This document shows, in pieces, positions 31,326 through 41,865 of a stretch of 64,000 nt of DNA. This DNA is from Phytopythium helicoides (taxonomy: Eukaryota; Oomycota; Peronosporomycetes; Pythiales; Pythiaceae): assembly GCA_024867545.1 (NCBI GenBank), contig JANFNE010000039.1:434001-498000 (forward strand), given 5' to 3'. Under the pieces are notes generated by a model, which saw only the letters and a program-made list of their open reading frames with translations, was not told the DNA's origin and did no database searches. The position numbers and the translations under genes are program-made. Each line of letters begins with the position of its first letter. Within the stretch, counting starts at the first letter, position 1.

Positions 31326-31752
31326 TCTGTATGCTCCGTACGTCAACCAACGCTGCGGTCAACTAGCATCTATGGTTGCTCACTAGCACGTTGCTACAAG
31401 GTATCAGGGTACGACCTGCATGCAGTGTAATCCCTGAGACCGGTCTGGTGAAGTAACGACCTGCGCGATGTCCCCATGTATCGAAGAGAGCACTGCGTTA
31501 AGGTTGTTGGCGTGGTCATGAGGCGGCTCATGCGCACATCACCTCGCTTCGATGAATGTAGTGGATTGCTTCATGAACGTGTCAAATCTGAAATAATCAC
31601 GTTCCAACTTTTGTCAGGGTGGTGTACTTCCCTTTCGGCTATATCGGAATGGGAATGAGTACCTACTTGTGCGTGTGTGCTTTTCTCGACGCCACTAAAA
31701 CCGATGGCGCTGTGCGCTCCTAGGGTCGGTTATTCTGATTGGGTTCGCGTTG
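31326..31752. other. Intergenic spacer
   Basis: About 430 bp downstream of glycosyltransferase copy 2. No gene or repeat is recognised before the transposon remnant. Confidence 0.45.
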
Positions 31753-31917
31753 TTAAAACGCTGGAGTGCACCCGTGCCCTCGCAGATTGCTCTTGAGCAG
31801 CTCGAGGAGGTTGATGGTCGCGTTGATGTCGCGGTCCCAGTACTGGGCCGTGCGCTCGGCATTGTCGCAGCGAAGAACAGCATGGGAAAGCTCCACGCGG
31901 AGAGTGCCACGAGACAT
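31753..31917 (-). mobile_element. Fanzor/TnpB-like (IS605 OrfB-type) nuclease C-terminal remnant
   Basis: A 54-codon minus-strand frame contains AVLRCDNAE, then YWDRDINATINLLELL. This is the zinc-ribbon end and last RuvC motif (DRDxNAAxN) of TnpB-family proteins, known in eukaryotes as Fanzor and reported in oomycetes. The Cys expected about five residues after RCDN is Arg, so the zinc ribbon is broken. No RuvC-I, RuvC-II or helical region can be found upstream (31918-32510), so only the tail of the element survives. No terminal repeats are visible. It marks past mobile-element activity inside the duplicated cluster. Confidence 0.68.
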
Positions 31918-32510
31918 TAAAACCTAGTTGCCGATTCCACTCTCCTTGTTGATTTGGTTTGTTGTTTTTACTTCTGCAAACGTACATTTGTTTAATCGCT
32001 AAGCTTGAATTCAAAAAGTTTTAGCTACGTCTGTCTACAGGAAACGTTCACGGTAGTAACTCGACTCAGCGGTTCAGGCTCACCAACAACACGTCTCCCC
32101 TCCATCGAATGTGTGTTTGCTGAGTGCGAGCTTTGTTGTCCAGTATTGATATAGTTGCCCAAGTCTTGTCACTTCTTTCCTATGCTGGTCACCCGGTTTC
32201 GAACGTAATACAGCACTAGTGAGTCATTCCTACTGAAAATTGCGATCGTTATACCATTTTCTTGCATCAACAGTCACCAAGAGAGTAACTTCTGCCGTTA
32301 GCTTCGAGGTCTGCAGAACTCTCTTCATCTGTTATCATGCCTTTGCATCGAGTGCTGACGTATCGAGTACTGACGTCTCCGATATACACTGTCACACATT
32401 CCAGCGTCAACGTGAGCGTCTATATTCTAGCTCATTGCAGCAGGTCGATCCCCATTGCTCGCTTGCCCTCGGTTTACACGGTTTCAAGTGGGGCCCCTTT
32501 GGTTTCACAC
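31918..32510. other. Spacer downstream of membrane-family gene C
   Basis: About 590 bp. The part at 32290-32510 resembles 35400-35605, the 3' flank of member D (shared blocks around TCCGATATACACTG and TTTCAAGTGGGGCCCC / TTTCAATTGGAGCCCC). The tandem duplications therefore included downstream sequence. No gene is seen. Confidence 0.45.
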
Positions 32511-34328
32511 TCATGACGAAGTTTGGTGCAGCCACTTGAAGCGGAACGAATAGTCGACTCCTGTCAGTGCAAACAATTTATAGGTAAGAAAGAGGCGATA
32601 AGTTAAATTTCAGATAATCATGACACACCAAAGTGAACGAGCGAGGATTGAATGACATAGACAACCCATACCACAAGCTTCAACTGAACATAGCGCCATT
32701 GGCTGTCGAGCACAAACGCGAGCTGCTTCAGGAGCGAAAAGTGAAGACGCCACCATACGATGTAGCTAACCATGGTGAACGCAGCGAGCTCAATAGCTGC
32801 ATAGATAAATATTGTGGTCATGAGTTCATGTTGTTGTTGGTTGCTCAATCCTTGAAGCTGCGGATAATACTCGTGGCTTGGCAGTCGGAATACAACTGCT
32901 ACATATAGTGCTATTATGCAGACAAGGTTTTAGTTTTAAGATGAATGAGCGAGTAAATATTCAGGTACGCATCAACGAACCGTAAATGACAGGAATGACG
33001 ATCTTGATAAATTCCACTAGAACGATATACTCGGTCGCATGCAAAAATCGTAGGAGTTGCTGAACGAGTTTTTCACTTTGGCGTGCAATGAGATCGCCGC
33101 ATTGGTTGCTGGTTACTGACCCTAACTCCGAAACGTGAGAAACTATTGGCTTCGTCTCGAGTGCAGGGAAAATGGCAAATGCTGAGAACTTAGAAAACAT
33201 CTGCTGTGGCTTGACAACAATTCTCTTATTTGTCGAATTTATCGCTCGGGTTAAAGGTTCTTGGTTAGTGGGCTCAGTACGAATAGGGTATTGTGCTCGA
33301 CGTAGAGCCGCGCTCGCAATCCGCTGTCTGGAAGACTCGTCTAGCTGCGTCACAATCACCGTTGCATCATCTAGCAGATTTTGGATAGACTTGGCAGTAC
33401 TCGAGATAGATATGTCGTAATCGGATTGCAGAGTGCAGAGCTTTCTTCTGGTCTGCTCAATTATTGAAGCGAACGATAAGATATCATACAGAGAGATACA
33501 GGCATGAACTGTATCGACGCCTGTTAGCAGGATCATTGGCATGATCGACGAGCTTTGCACGCTGAGTGTTGCGAATAGTGAAGCAAAAACCTCAATATTC
33601 ATAACTATTTCTTCGGGTCGCAGATCCGTTTGTAATCGGAAGAAATGGCTCATGGCGTTTTTCTGTATGATCTTTGAAGTGGGCAGTAACAGTGAGAACA
33701 TGCCTTGGTATGAGGCGTGTAGATGTCGAAAGATGTAGACGTAGACAGGGTACACTAGTATCGAGGTGCCGGGAACGCTTGTAGTCTTGCAAAACTCAAT
33801 AGCTTTAGGCTTCAGAGCTGAAAGCTGGTGAAGGTATGGTTTGAATATAATTACCGTACTCACAGCAGCTCCGAGTATCCACATCGGGGATATCAAGTGA
33901 AACATGAACGGTACCGGAAATCCAATGGCATGCGCTAAACCATAGCCAAAAGCCGTTGGTAGCACATTCGCCCATGCCGTTATTATCGAGACGAACCACA
34001 GACTCAAAGGTGGAAGGCCAAGCGTTCGATGGAAGTGCAACGTTGTAGCTAGCACTGGAAGCCATTGAACACCGAACAATCGCAACCAAAATCCGCCGTT
34101 GGCTGCCGCTTTAGCTTCTGGTGGCTTCAACTCGATTATCTCAAACGCCACGATGGCGACCAGACATGGTAGAGGAGTAGCAACCATGAGTACAACCACA
34201 CGAGTCCAACTTATTTGTTTTGAGTATTCAACGAATTGAGTCAGACGCTCGAGTGAGTACTGGCCATGGAACTCAACTTGAGCCTTTTGCCAGAAAGCAA
34301 CAACGCGTAGCAGCCGCGCCAGCACCAT
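32511..34328 (-). CDS. Multi-pass membrane protein family member C, function unknown
   Basis: Three exons (34328-32981, 32910-32629, 32560-32511) give 559 residues with the same phases as members B and E. Exon 1 begins MVLARLLRVVAFWQKAQVEF, followed by HGQYSLERLTQFVEY, found in all copies. It contains the TPLPCLVAIVAFE helix, FKPYLHQL, DLRPEEIVMNIEVFASLF and HATEYIVLVEF. Exon 2 is exactly 282 nt. The C-terminus is VDYSFRFKWLHQTSS. About nine membrane segments are expected, with a hydrophilic variable loop at roughly 300-420. An upstream in-frame ATG at 34433 is possible but not conserved. It forms a subfamily with D, E and F, distinct from A and B. Confidence 0.75.
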
Positions 34329-34933
34329 GAGAGACGTGCAGGGATCGAGTTGCCGACTGCGTCCTGGAAGATACGACTGCTGGATAAAGTATGTCAATGG
34401 GACTCTAAATGGAGCCTCCGTAGCCTTCCTCATAAGAAAAAAAAACTATATCTGTCAACTCACCAAAATGTCGAGTGCGGTGTGTCACCACTGTCGTTCG
34501 TTTTTCTCACGTCCAATTACAGTTATTCTCTAGTAGACGTTGAGTGGAGAAAGGAGTTGGTTTGCATAAATACACTTGCCGATCTCTCGTGCTCCCGTCT
34601 ATTACGTGTGCTCGCCTCGCCTCGCCGTGTTGCAACCACTTTTTCGAACCTCTTCATATTTTTTGGCATCCAAGCGTTCGATCCTCGTCTTTCAACTAGA
34701 AGCGTTCTTGGCAATAAAACGCTTTGTACTTGACATGACTCAGCCACCACAAGTCCTGCATGTGTTCACATGCACTTGCAACAGTAGGTAATTTGATGAA
34801 AGCTTTTATCTCGGAACCCTTTGGTTGTTTTCCCCCCTCGTGTTTATGTTGATTTCACTTTCGATACTATGAAATCCTACTTAGGTGGTGCCAGAGGCTC
34901 CTTGCTCGACTCAAACTGTTAAACGCATTGAGA
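34329..34933. other. Spacer upstream of member C
   Basis: About 600 bp. It includes the promoter side of member C and, near 34590-34640, a weak match to the downstream flanks of C and D (CCCGTCTATTACGTGTGCTCGCC), consistent with a third decayed duplication unit. No independent gene is seen. Confidence 0.4.
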
Positions 34934-35330
34934 TCAGGATGAAGTTGAGTATAGCCACTGGAATTTGAACGAAGAGTCAACTCCTGACAGTGCAATCATG
35001 CGCTGCGTTAGAAATAACACGTCCAAATATCTATTGAATGCTACCTACCACAGTGAAGGAGGGAGCATTGTATGACGCAGAAAACCCAAAGCACGAGCCT
35101 CATCTGCACATACCGCCATTGACTTTCGAGCAGGAAGGTAAGCTGGTTCAAGAGCGGAATACGAAAGCGTCTCCATATGATATGGATGACCATAGTGAGC
35201 GTGGCAAGCTCTACTGTCGAGTAGATATATATGGTGATCATAAGCTGGCACTGCTTCCGATCACCTACTCTTTCGAGTTTTGCACAAAGTTTGTGATTGG
35301 GGAGTCCAAACGCCACTGATAGATACAGCA
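34934..35330 (-). pseudogene. Orphan exons 2 and 3 of the multi-pass membrane family
   Basis: An intact exon 2 (35330-35049, 282 nt, open: VLYLSVAFGLPNH to FCVIQCSLLHCG) is followed by a usable GTAGGT donor and an intact exon 3 (34983-34934, VDSSFKFQWLYSTSS, stop). All splice sites are preserved but there is no exon 1 between it and member D. It is either a 5'-truncated duplicate or an alternative 3' end for the exon 1 of member D, which lies directly upstream on the same strand. The absence of any stop or frameshift argues against long neutral decay. Confidence 0.65.
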
Positions 35331-35605
35331 CTGTTTAACACAAATGTGGTATTAGAGAACGACTCTGAAACAAATCGCCAAAAAGATGGAGTGTCTTGTA
35401 CCGCTGTCTATTACGTCTGCTGGTCTCTCTTTATCTGTAACAATGACTTCGTGCCGAGTGCTGGCGTCCCCGATATACTACGCCGCACTTTCCCTCGTCG
35501 ATGAATGCGTTTATCTTCTAGCCTATTTGCACCACGTCGATCTCCACAGCTCGCTTGCCTTCCTTCTGGGTGGTTTCAATTGGAGCCCCTTCCTTAATAT
35601 TACGC

Positions 35606-35956
35606 TCATGATGAAGTTGGGTGAAGCCACTTGAACCGAAACGAATAATCGACTCCTGCTGGCGCAAACAACTGCTGCATAAGTTGTAGCCAGCAAATAA
35701 AACAGACTGCTACCTTTGACATACCGAAGTGGACCAAAGAGCATTGAATGACATATAGAACCCACAGCACAAGTCTCATCTGGACATAATGCCATTGGCT
35801 GTCGAGTACAAATACAAGCTGCTTCCAGAGTGAAAAGTCAAGACACCACCATACGATAAAGCTGACCGTGGCGAACGCAGTGAACTCTACAAATGCATAT
35901 ATCAATATGCTGGTAATTAGTTCGTGTTGCTGCTGCTTGCTCACTCCGCTGAACTG

Positions 35957-35999
<43 letters not shown>

Positions 36000-37440
36000 A
36001 TGATTAGGAAGTCGGAATGCCACTGATAGATAAAGTGCTGGCCATACAGACAGGGTTTTAGCCTAACATTCTACGGTAGTAAATGGTGCTCTAGCAAGTG
36101 CGCTTCGAACGTACCGTAAATGATAGGAATGATGGCCTTGATGAACTTGACAAGCACGATGTACTCAGTTGCATGCAAGAAGCGCAGGGCTTGCAGAACT
36201 ACCACCTGCTTATGGTATGCAATAGTATCAATGTTTGTGTTGAGGAAGGGTTTACTTGGTCCCGAACATTGTGAAGATTTCAATGCTGAGTCATATCTAG
36301 AAAGAGATTTAGACAGCGGCAACTTTGGCAGCACTTTTATCGGTCTTGCTGAGATTTTCTTAGTTATGATTGTTTTTGCTTGGGATATGAAATTTTCTGG
36401 TAGAATTCGAGTAGGAAATCCCGCTTGACGTGGAATATCGCTTTCAATTTGCTGCCGGGAATCCTCGTCAAGTCCCAAAGCTATCTCCGAGGCATCTCGA
36501 ATCAGATTGTCGATCGATTTGGTCATATCATGAGCAGTTTGAAGCGACTGAAGGGCCTCCCTCGATCTCTTCAATACTGACGCATATGATAAGATGTCAT
36601 GGAGAGAGACGCAAGATTGAGCTATGTCAATGCATGTGAGTAGAATAATCGGTTGAGTAGACGTACTCTGCAAGCTGAAGGTTGCAAATTGCGAAGCAAA
36701 AACCTCGATAGTAAAAAACATCGATTCTGGTCGCATATCACTGCTGATTCGAAAGAAACCGCTCAAAATATATTTCAACGCGATTCTTTGGCTGGAAGAG
36801 CCAACGAGAAAATGCCTTGATATGAGGAGTCAAGATGTAGAAAGATGTAGAAATATACAGGGTAGATAATTGTCATGCCGTCAGGAATACTTGATATCTT
36901 GTCGAACTCTACAGCTTTGGGTTTGAGGGTTGCGAGTTGATGGAGGTATGGCTTGAATATAATTGCCGTAATTACAATGACGTCGGCTAGCCAAGGTACG
37001 AGTACCACATGCGAAACGAATGGAACAGGAAATCCAATAAGAGTTCCGAGCATATATATAAATATGATTGATAGCACATTGATCAAAAGTATCAAACAGA
37101 TGACGAGCAGCATATTCAGCGGTACAAGACCAAGCGCTTGATGGAAAATCAGGATACAAATCAGCGTCATCAACCAGTTCTTCCCGAACAAACGTAGCCA
37201 AAATCCACAATTGTCTGACGCCCCTGCTTCTGGTGGCTTCAATTTGACCATTTCAAACGCGAGGATGGCGACCAGGCATGGTAGAGGAGTAGCAATCATG
37301 AGAGCAATCACACGTCGCCAACTAGTTTGCTGCGAGTACTCAACGAATCGAGTCAGACGCTCAAGTGAGTACTGGCCATGGAACTCAACTTGAGCGTTTT
37401 GCCAGAAGGCAACAACGAGTAGCAACCACTTCAACAGCAT
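35606..37440 (-). pseudogene. Multi-pass membrane protein family member D, disrupted
   Basis: The copy starts with MLLKWLLLVVAFWQNAQVEF as in members C and E. Exon 1 (37440-36115) has one frameshift near 36776. Where other members read PAVKIATKNAMS, 13 nt are missing, so the frame ends at AKESR and resumes as LKYILSGFFRI. Exon 2 (36037-35725) is 313 nt, exactly 282 plus 31, because the TTT of NHEFYPQ has become a 35-T run that also shifts the frame. Exon 3 (35655-35606) is intact. Splice sites remain good, so inactivation is recent. Assembly error at the homopolymer is possible, but it would not explain the exon 1 frameshift. Confidence 0.75.
35962..35996. repeat. 35-nt A homopolymer inside an exon
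   Basis: Thirty-five consecutive A on the plus strand, T on the coding strand of member D. It replaces the 4-T stretch in homologous exons. Confidence 0.95.
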
Positions 37441-37985
37441 AAACGTCACGCTGGGATCGAGTTGTTAAGTGCGACTGACATATTTTTACTTTTGGATAAA
37501 TGTAAATGGCAGCTCACGCTTTTGGTGCTTTTACAAAAGTCACAACCACTCAACTTTCCCAAACTCTGGATGCAAGAAGCATTCTGCAGAAATCATCTGA
37601 CAAAGACGAGTTTAATCTGGCCGCCTGGCGCCAATTTTTCAGCATTTTGAGCATTTTCTATTCTGTATGTATCCTCCCATTCTCGTAATATGCTTTCGTT
37701 TCTCACTTGAAACTTGATCGGCGCATGCGTCCCGAAATATTTAGCTTCCCTCCACTTCAGGTTAAGTATTAGCTGTCCAGGCCGTAAAATCCTACCTAGG
37801 TGGTGCTGAGGGCCTTCTTGCTCGACTCAAACAGCGGGTGTAGCTGCCTATTGTGGCTCACCGTTGCAAACGTGGTCAAGGAACAAAAGGTCTCCATTAC
37901 CACTCGACATGTTACCAGCATCTCAGTGAAGTTCTACATCCAAAACAAACACAATAAAAAAGATCCCTCATACTGAAGTATTGAA
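37441..37985. other. Spacer upstream of member D
   Basis: About 550 bp of AT-rich sequence. Short ORFs only. TCCTACCTAGGTGGTGCTGAGG at about 37790 resembles 34877-34893 (upstream of the orphan exons), another sign of unit duplication. No gene is seen. Confidence 0.4.
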
Positions 37986-38035
37986 GATCCGCGAAGATGC
38001 AACGATTGCTGACGTTGTGCGAACAATGCTGCAAA
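37986..38035 (+). pseudogene. Orphan 3' tail of acyltransferase 4
   Basis: About 50 bp matching the last 15 codons of acyltransferase 4 (EDATIADVVRTML) with a few changes, the stop replaced by CAA. The following 110 bp also resemble the spacer after acyltransferase 4 (29120-29222). The whole convergent arrangement was therefore duplicated and this copy lost all but the tail of its acyltransferase 4. Confidence 0.75.
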
Positions 38036-38141
38036 ACATTGCGCGTTGCTCGAGCATACGACGCTCGAACATATCGTGGTCGGATCTCCGAGTTTGTATG
38101 CGTTTTCGTTTCCTTGATGAATACAACCAATTCCTAAGTAC

Positions 38142-39632
38142 TCACTTTCCTCCTACCTCTCGCTCAACCCAGTTAGCTACGTTCATCATCGTCTCGCCGT
38201 CTCCGATGGCAGACATATGCTCCGCCAAAGCCACAAAAGAGGTAAACAGAGTAACTGCCACACCGTCTTCGTACTTGTGCGCCATTCCGTAGCAGAACTT
38301 GTCAGTGGAACTGATGTTCAACCCGCCCCCAGGCGCCAGCACAGGCATCGAATTGTAAAAATGGAGCGTATCAATGTCCAAGACCGACTCGCCAAATGAA
38401 AAGCTCTTGGCATAAGGGTAACGACCGAGACTCGAGATTCCCGTGTCAGCAGTGATTGCGAACGGAATCTCAAAGCCAAGCGTGTCTGGTCCAGCCTTCG
38501 AGTGCAACACCTGGTCCATGAAAATGGGAGCCATGGACATGCTGAAGTCGCTAGTCGTGGCAGCTACGAGATCCGATCGGATCTGACGAGCGACCTCCCA
38601 GAATCGAGCTTGCTCGAGATCGATGCCTTCCGCGGCGCTCAGGCTTCCAATCGAGACGCCGCCGACGTAGTACCCAATGAGCTCCTCGCCCTCCGGCAAG
38701 CCGATGCGGTTGCGCATGTTGACGTCGATGCTCATCGTCAAGCGGAAATGCTTAGGATCGACCTTCACCGAATGCGCTTTTGCTGTGTGGTAGTAGGCAA
38801 CCACCGCTGCAGCCATAACCGCAGCGCCGTACGTGACACCTTCCTTCTTGCACTTGGCGAGGATCCCGCGCGCGTTCTCGATGGTTCCATCGGCAAACTT
38901 CGCTCGAGTGCGATTCTTGATCGTCACTGGCAGAGCCAAGTTTACTTGGTCGCTGCGAGGAGGCAGGAGAAGTGATAAGCTCTCGATATCGCGCTTGTAG
39001 AGCATCCGCCCAAATAGCCACACGAGGTGCTCGTTCAGAATGCGAGTGAGTCGTAACGGGCTGAGCCACATCTCGTACACTGATGGTCGGAGAGGAGACT
39101 CCGTGATTGCTTCCAACACGCCGCTGGTCTTGGACAGCTCGGCTGCGTGCTGGAGAATCGAGTTGAGTACCATAACTCCCGATAGTCCGTCCGACATGTA
39201 GTGGTCCGAGAAGAGAACGAGTCGCGCTTCCACGTCGCCAGGCGCGCGCCAGACGTGAAGGAAGTACGGGAACTGCTCAAACCGATCAAACGGAACCTCG
39301 CATTGTTCCTCGATGTACTCGTGCCAGACGTGGTTGGCATCGTCGTGGGTGACGAGCAGCTGTTTGGCCTTGACGTCCTCGAGTGTGACGTAGGGGTGAA
39401 TCTCGGACATGAACTCGCCTTGAACCTGTAGAGCCCGCATCCGAGGATATTTGTTGAACGTTTGCACGACTGCGAGTGGCAAGTGGTGCAGCAGCTCGTC
39501 GACGGCTCTGGGGTCCTTGTCGCGGCCGCGAACGAGCACAATGTGGGCGATTTTTCGGCATAGCGCGGGTGCCATGGTCGCCATGCGCTCGTAGCCACGG
39601 AGGGCGACTCGTGGGTTCTCTGACGTGGACAT
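38142..39632 (-). CDS. HxxxDG acyltransferase 5 (CAT/condensation superfamily)
   Basis: A single exon encodes 496 residues, starting MSTSENPRVALRGYERMATM. The catalytic motif is SDHYMSDGLSG and the second motif ISSLGRYPY. It also has RNRIGLPEGEELIGYYVGGV, in the place where others have a VGNYASLV-type block. It groups with acyltransferase 4 rather than with tandem copies 1-3. A 5'+3' remnant of the same gene lies at 29530-29222. It is divergent from the RBR-like gene at 40134 with a 500-bp shared upstream region. No signal peptide, membrane segment or intron is seen. The substrate cannot be read. Confidence 0.84.
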   Translation of the reverse strand: MSTSENPRVALRGYERMATMAPALCRKIAHIVLVRGRDKDPRAVDELLHHLPLAVVQTFNKYPRMRALQVQGEFMSEIHPYVTLEDVKAKQLLVTHDDANHVWHEYIEEQCEVPFDRFEQFPYFLHVWRAPGDVEARLVLFSDHYMSDGLSGVMVLNSILQHAAELSKTSGVLEAITESPLRPSVYEMWLSPLRLTRILNEHLVWLFGRMLYKRDIESLSLLLPPRSDQVNLALPVTIKNRTRAKFADGTIENARGILAKCKKEGVTYGAAVMAAAVVAYYHTAKAHSVKVDPKHFRLTMSIDVNMRNRIGLPEGEELIGYYVGGVSIGSLSAAEGIDLEQARFWEVARQIRSDLVAATTSDFSMSMAPIFMDQVLHSKAGPDTLGFEIPFAITADTGISSLGRYPYAKSFSFGESVLDIDTLHFYNSMPVLAPGGGLNISSTDKFCYGMAHKYEDGVAVTLFTSFVALAEHMSAIGDGETMMNVANWVEREVGGK

Positions 39633-40133
39633 GTCGTCAGCTAGTGAGCAAGTCGGTGGCTTGTGAGTCGGTCGAAGTGCTGGAGATTGCGCCGGCCGAT
39701 GCGATTCGGAAGTGACATACTCCCTTCCCCTTCCTCAGGTCGACGCTGGCAGAGACAGGGCTAGTGCCTATAGACCTCATCCTATCACCGAAAGTGATGA
39801 GAACTGCATCAAATCGACCAGATCGACGCCAGCAATGGACATCACAGCCAAACAATAGACCAAGCGATCCACCGAGAGGCAAGCTGCAATGAGAAATGCA
39901 CTGACTGTCTACACCAGCTCCACGTCATTACGACGAGATTGGCATTTTCTCTTGGACGTCGTCCTTCAAGACCACCATTCATCGCTCCTTTCGGCGTGGG
40001 TATGAAGGGAGCGCTTCAACTTGGGTTCAAGTTGGTTGAGTCGATGACATGCTGGGCGAGCGACCCGTCATTCCACAATATTCCGTCCGAAACTCACACA
40101 TCTGCAGCGGCCTGAGTTGCGTGAGATTTCGAC
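39633..40133. other. Divergent intergenic region
   Basis: About 500 bp between divergent genes, so it should hold two promoters. Proximal bases (39633-39660) are identical to the flank of the truncated acyltransferase 5 copy. No certain motif is seen. Confidence 0.45.
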
Positions 40134-41492
40134 ATGCGGTGCCAGATCTGCTACGACGAGGTAGCGTCGACGATTGCAAGTGACGACGTGTCATCGACGT
40201 TCCTCGTAACCAAACTGTGCGGGGATTCCTGTCCGAGTCATCTCTGTTCTTCGTGCCTTGTTCGCCACGTCCAAGTGACACTGAAGGAGTACTACGTCGG
40301 GCTGTTGCCCAAAGTGAAGTGCCCGATCTGCCTGACGTTCATGGCGTCGAACCGATGGAAGCCTCACCTAATGACAAAGGGAAAGACTGAAAGCGAAAAG
40401 TTCGAGGCGCTTTGTCGCCAAACTTGTGCTTTCCGCCCGCCATGCTGTCACATAACTACTTACACACATCTTCCAGCTTTCCAAGAAAGAACGAGAGAGA
40501 TCCTTGTTGATGAAGCACAGCTGGAACCGAAGGACACTGAGGATGACTGTTTGGCGCTGCTCGATCACAAAAGAAAAAGCAAGGTCGACCAGTTTGCCAG
40601 ATTTATTGATCAAGTGAGCGCATTCAGCGACCACAAGCCGACATCGGATTCGTCCGTGACAATCGTCAATGACTTTCTTGATCTGTTTACAGCTGACGAG
40701 GCAAACGAGTCGATTGATGTCAACAAGGCCTTTATGCGGATGCTACAGATAGTGCAGGATTCGGAGCGACGAGCAACGTTACTACTTGCGTTTCTCTTCA
40801 AGCGGCCGTTGACAGAGACATTTTGCTGCAAGACGAAGCTGTGCTTTAACTGCAAACGAACAGAACCGCACGAGGTCTGTGACGAGAATCCTATTGACAT
40901 GGACAAATGCCTTGTCCAGTGCCGCAGCTGCCGCGCAACACTATTGAAGGTCGCGGGTTGCGATTCAGTTGTGTGTCTGTGTGGGTTTAGCATGGGGTGG
41001 AGGCGAGAGCTTCAACTAAAGCAAAATGAGCTGCGAGGACTGTACCCCGTGGCGATCAATGAAGTGGTGCGCTTCGAGGCGTGGCTGTCATGGTCTGCTC
41101 GAATTAAGCAGCTCGAACAATGGTTCCTCGTGGCTGCAACTAGATGGGCATTTAGAAACTACGTGTCGAATCACGATACTATTCGCCCTCGAATGCGAGA
41201 GGCGGTGCGCAAGTGGAAGTTCTGGAGATGGCAGCGAATCATCACTCAACATCTCACCCAAGAGCCCTCGGAAAAGCGTCTACGACTTCAAGCTACGGAA
41301 GTGTTTTTGGCCAAGGTTGGGCAGCATCTTGGAGCTATCAGTTCCCAGCACTTATGGTATATGCGGTGGAAATCCGCGATGGTAAGTGTTTGGAAGGAGC
41401 TTTTCTGGAAGTGCTACTGGCGCGACCACCCTGAAGATTTCGCGAGCACCAACGAAGAGAACGACGAGTTTTTCAGCAGCTTTGACTTGTAG
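40134..41492 (+). CDS. RBR-like RING-type E3 ubiquitin ligase candidate
   Basis: A single exon encodes 452 residues. The N-terminal RING starts at residue 3 (CQICYDEV), continues CPSHLCSSCLVRH and closes with VKCPICLTF. After a 150-residue charged helical linker, Cys pairs appear at about 234-255 (FCCKTKLCFNCKR, an IBR-like piece), followed by a RING2/Rcat-like CRSCRATLLKVAGCDSVVCLCG (about 263-284). The AGCD..VC.CG pattern is that of RBR ligases, in which one RING2 Cys forms a thioester with ubiquitin. Spacing is irregular and the IBR domain is incomplete, so activity is uncertain. The last 170 residues are rich in Trp and basic residues (KWKFWRWQRII) and lack a known domain. Confidence 0.68.
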   Translation: MRCQICYDEVASTIASDDVSSTFLVTKLCGDSCPSHLCSSCLVRHVQVTLKEYYVGLLPKVKCPICLTFMASNRWKPHLMTKGKTESEKFEALCRQTCAFRPPCCHITTYTHLPAFQERTREILVDEAQLEPKDTEDDCLALLDHKRKSKVDQFARFIDQVSAFSDHKPTSDSSVTIVNDFLDLFTADEANESIDVNKAFMRMLQIVQDSERRATLLLAFLFKRPLTETFCCKTKLCFNCKRTEPHEVCDENPIDMDKCLVQCRSCRATLLKVAGCDSVVCLCGFSMGWRRELQLKQNELRGLYPVAINEVVRFEAWLSWSARIKQLEQWFLVAATRWAFRNYVSNHDTIRPRMREAVRKWKFWRWQRIITQHLTQEPSEKRLRLQATEVFLAKVGQHLGAISSQHLWYMRWKSAMVSVWKELFWKCYWRDHPEDFASTNEENDEFFSSFDL

Positions 41493-41865
41493 CTCTTCCA
41501 CCATAACGATGGAAGCCCAACACAAAACAAAAGACTCATTAGACGATCGAAGCAAGCAGTGGTTTGAGTGCCTGAGATCGCATCCATCCCCACTTTCTAG
41601 CCTGCGTATTTCAGCTTGTCCCAAAGAGTACACGATATATCGGTAACACATGAAAGAAGTCGGTTGTGTTGTTCTGGATTTCGCGTCGGAATGAAGCTGT
41701 CCTCGTGTTCCAGGCGAAAACCAAATTGCTAATACCAGTTTCAGTAGCTACCTCGATTGAATGGAAGCGTAGTACCTCAACTTTGCAGGGTTGCAAAGCC
41801 AACCGTGATGGCAGAGCAAACCCTCTATGATTAACTCGCTCTTGAGATGAAATCCGACTGCTTGC
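41493..41865. other. Convergent intergenic spacer
   Basis: About 370 bp between 3' ends. Short ORFs only. No gene or repeat is recognised. Confidence 0.5.

Noticed and set aside
34329..34433. 35-residue N-terminal extension of member C
   Set aside because: Other family members start at the equivalent of 34328 and the extension is not conserved.
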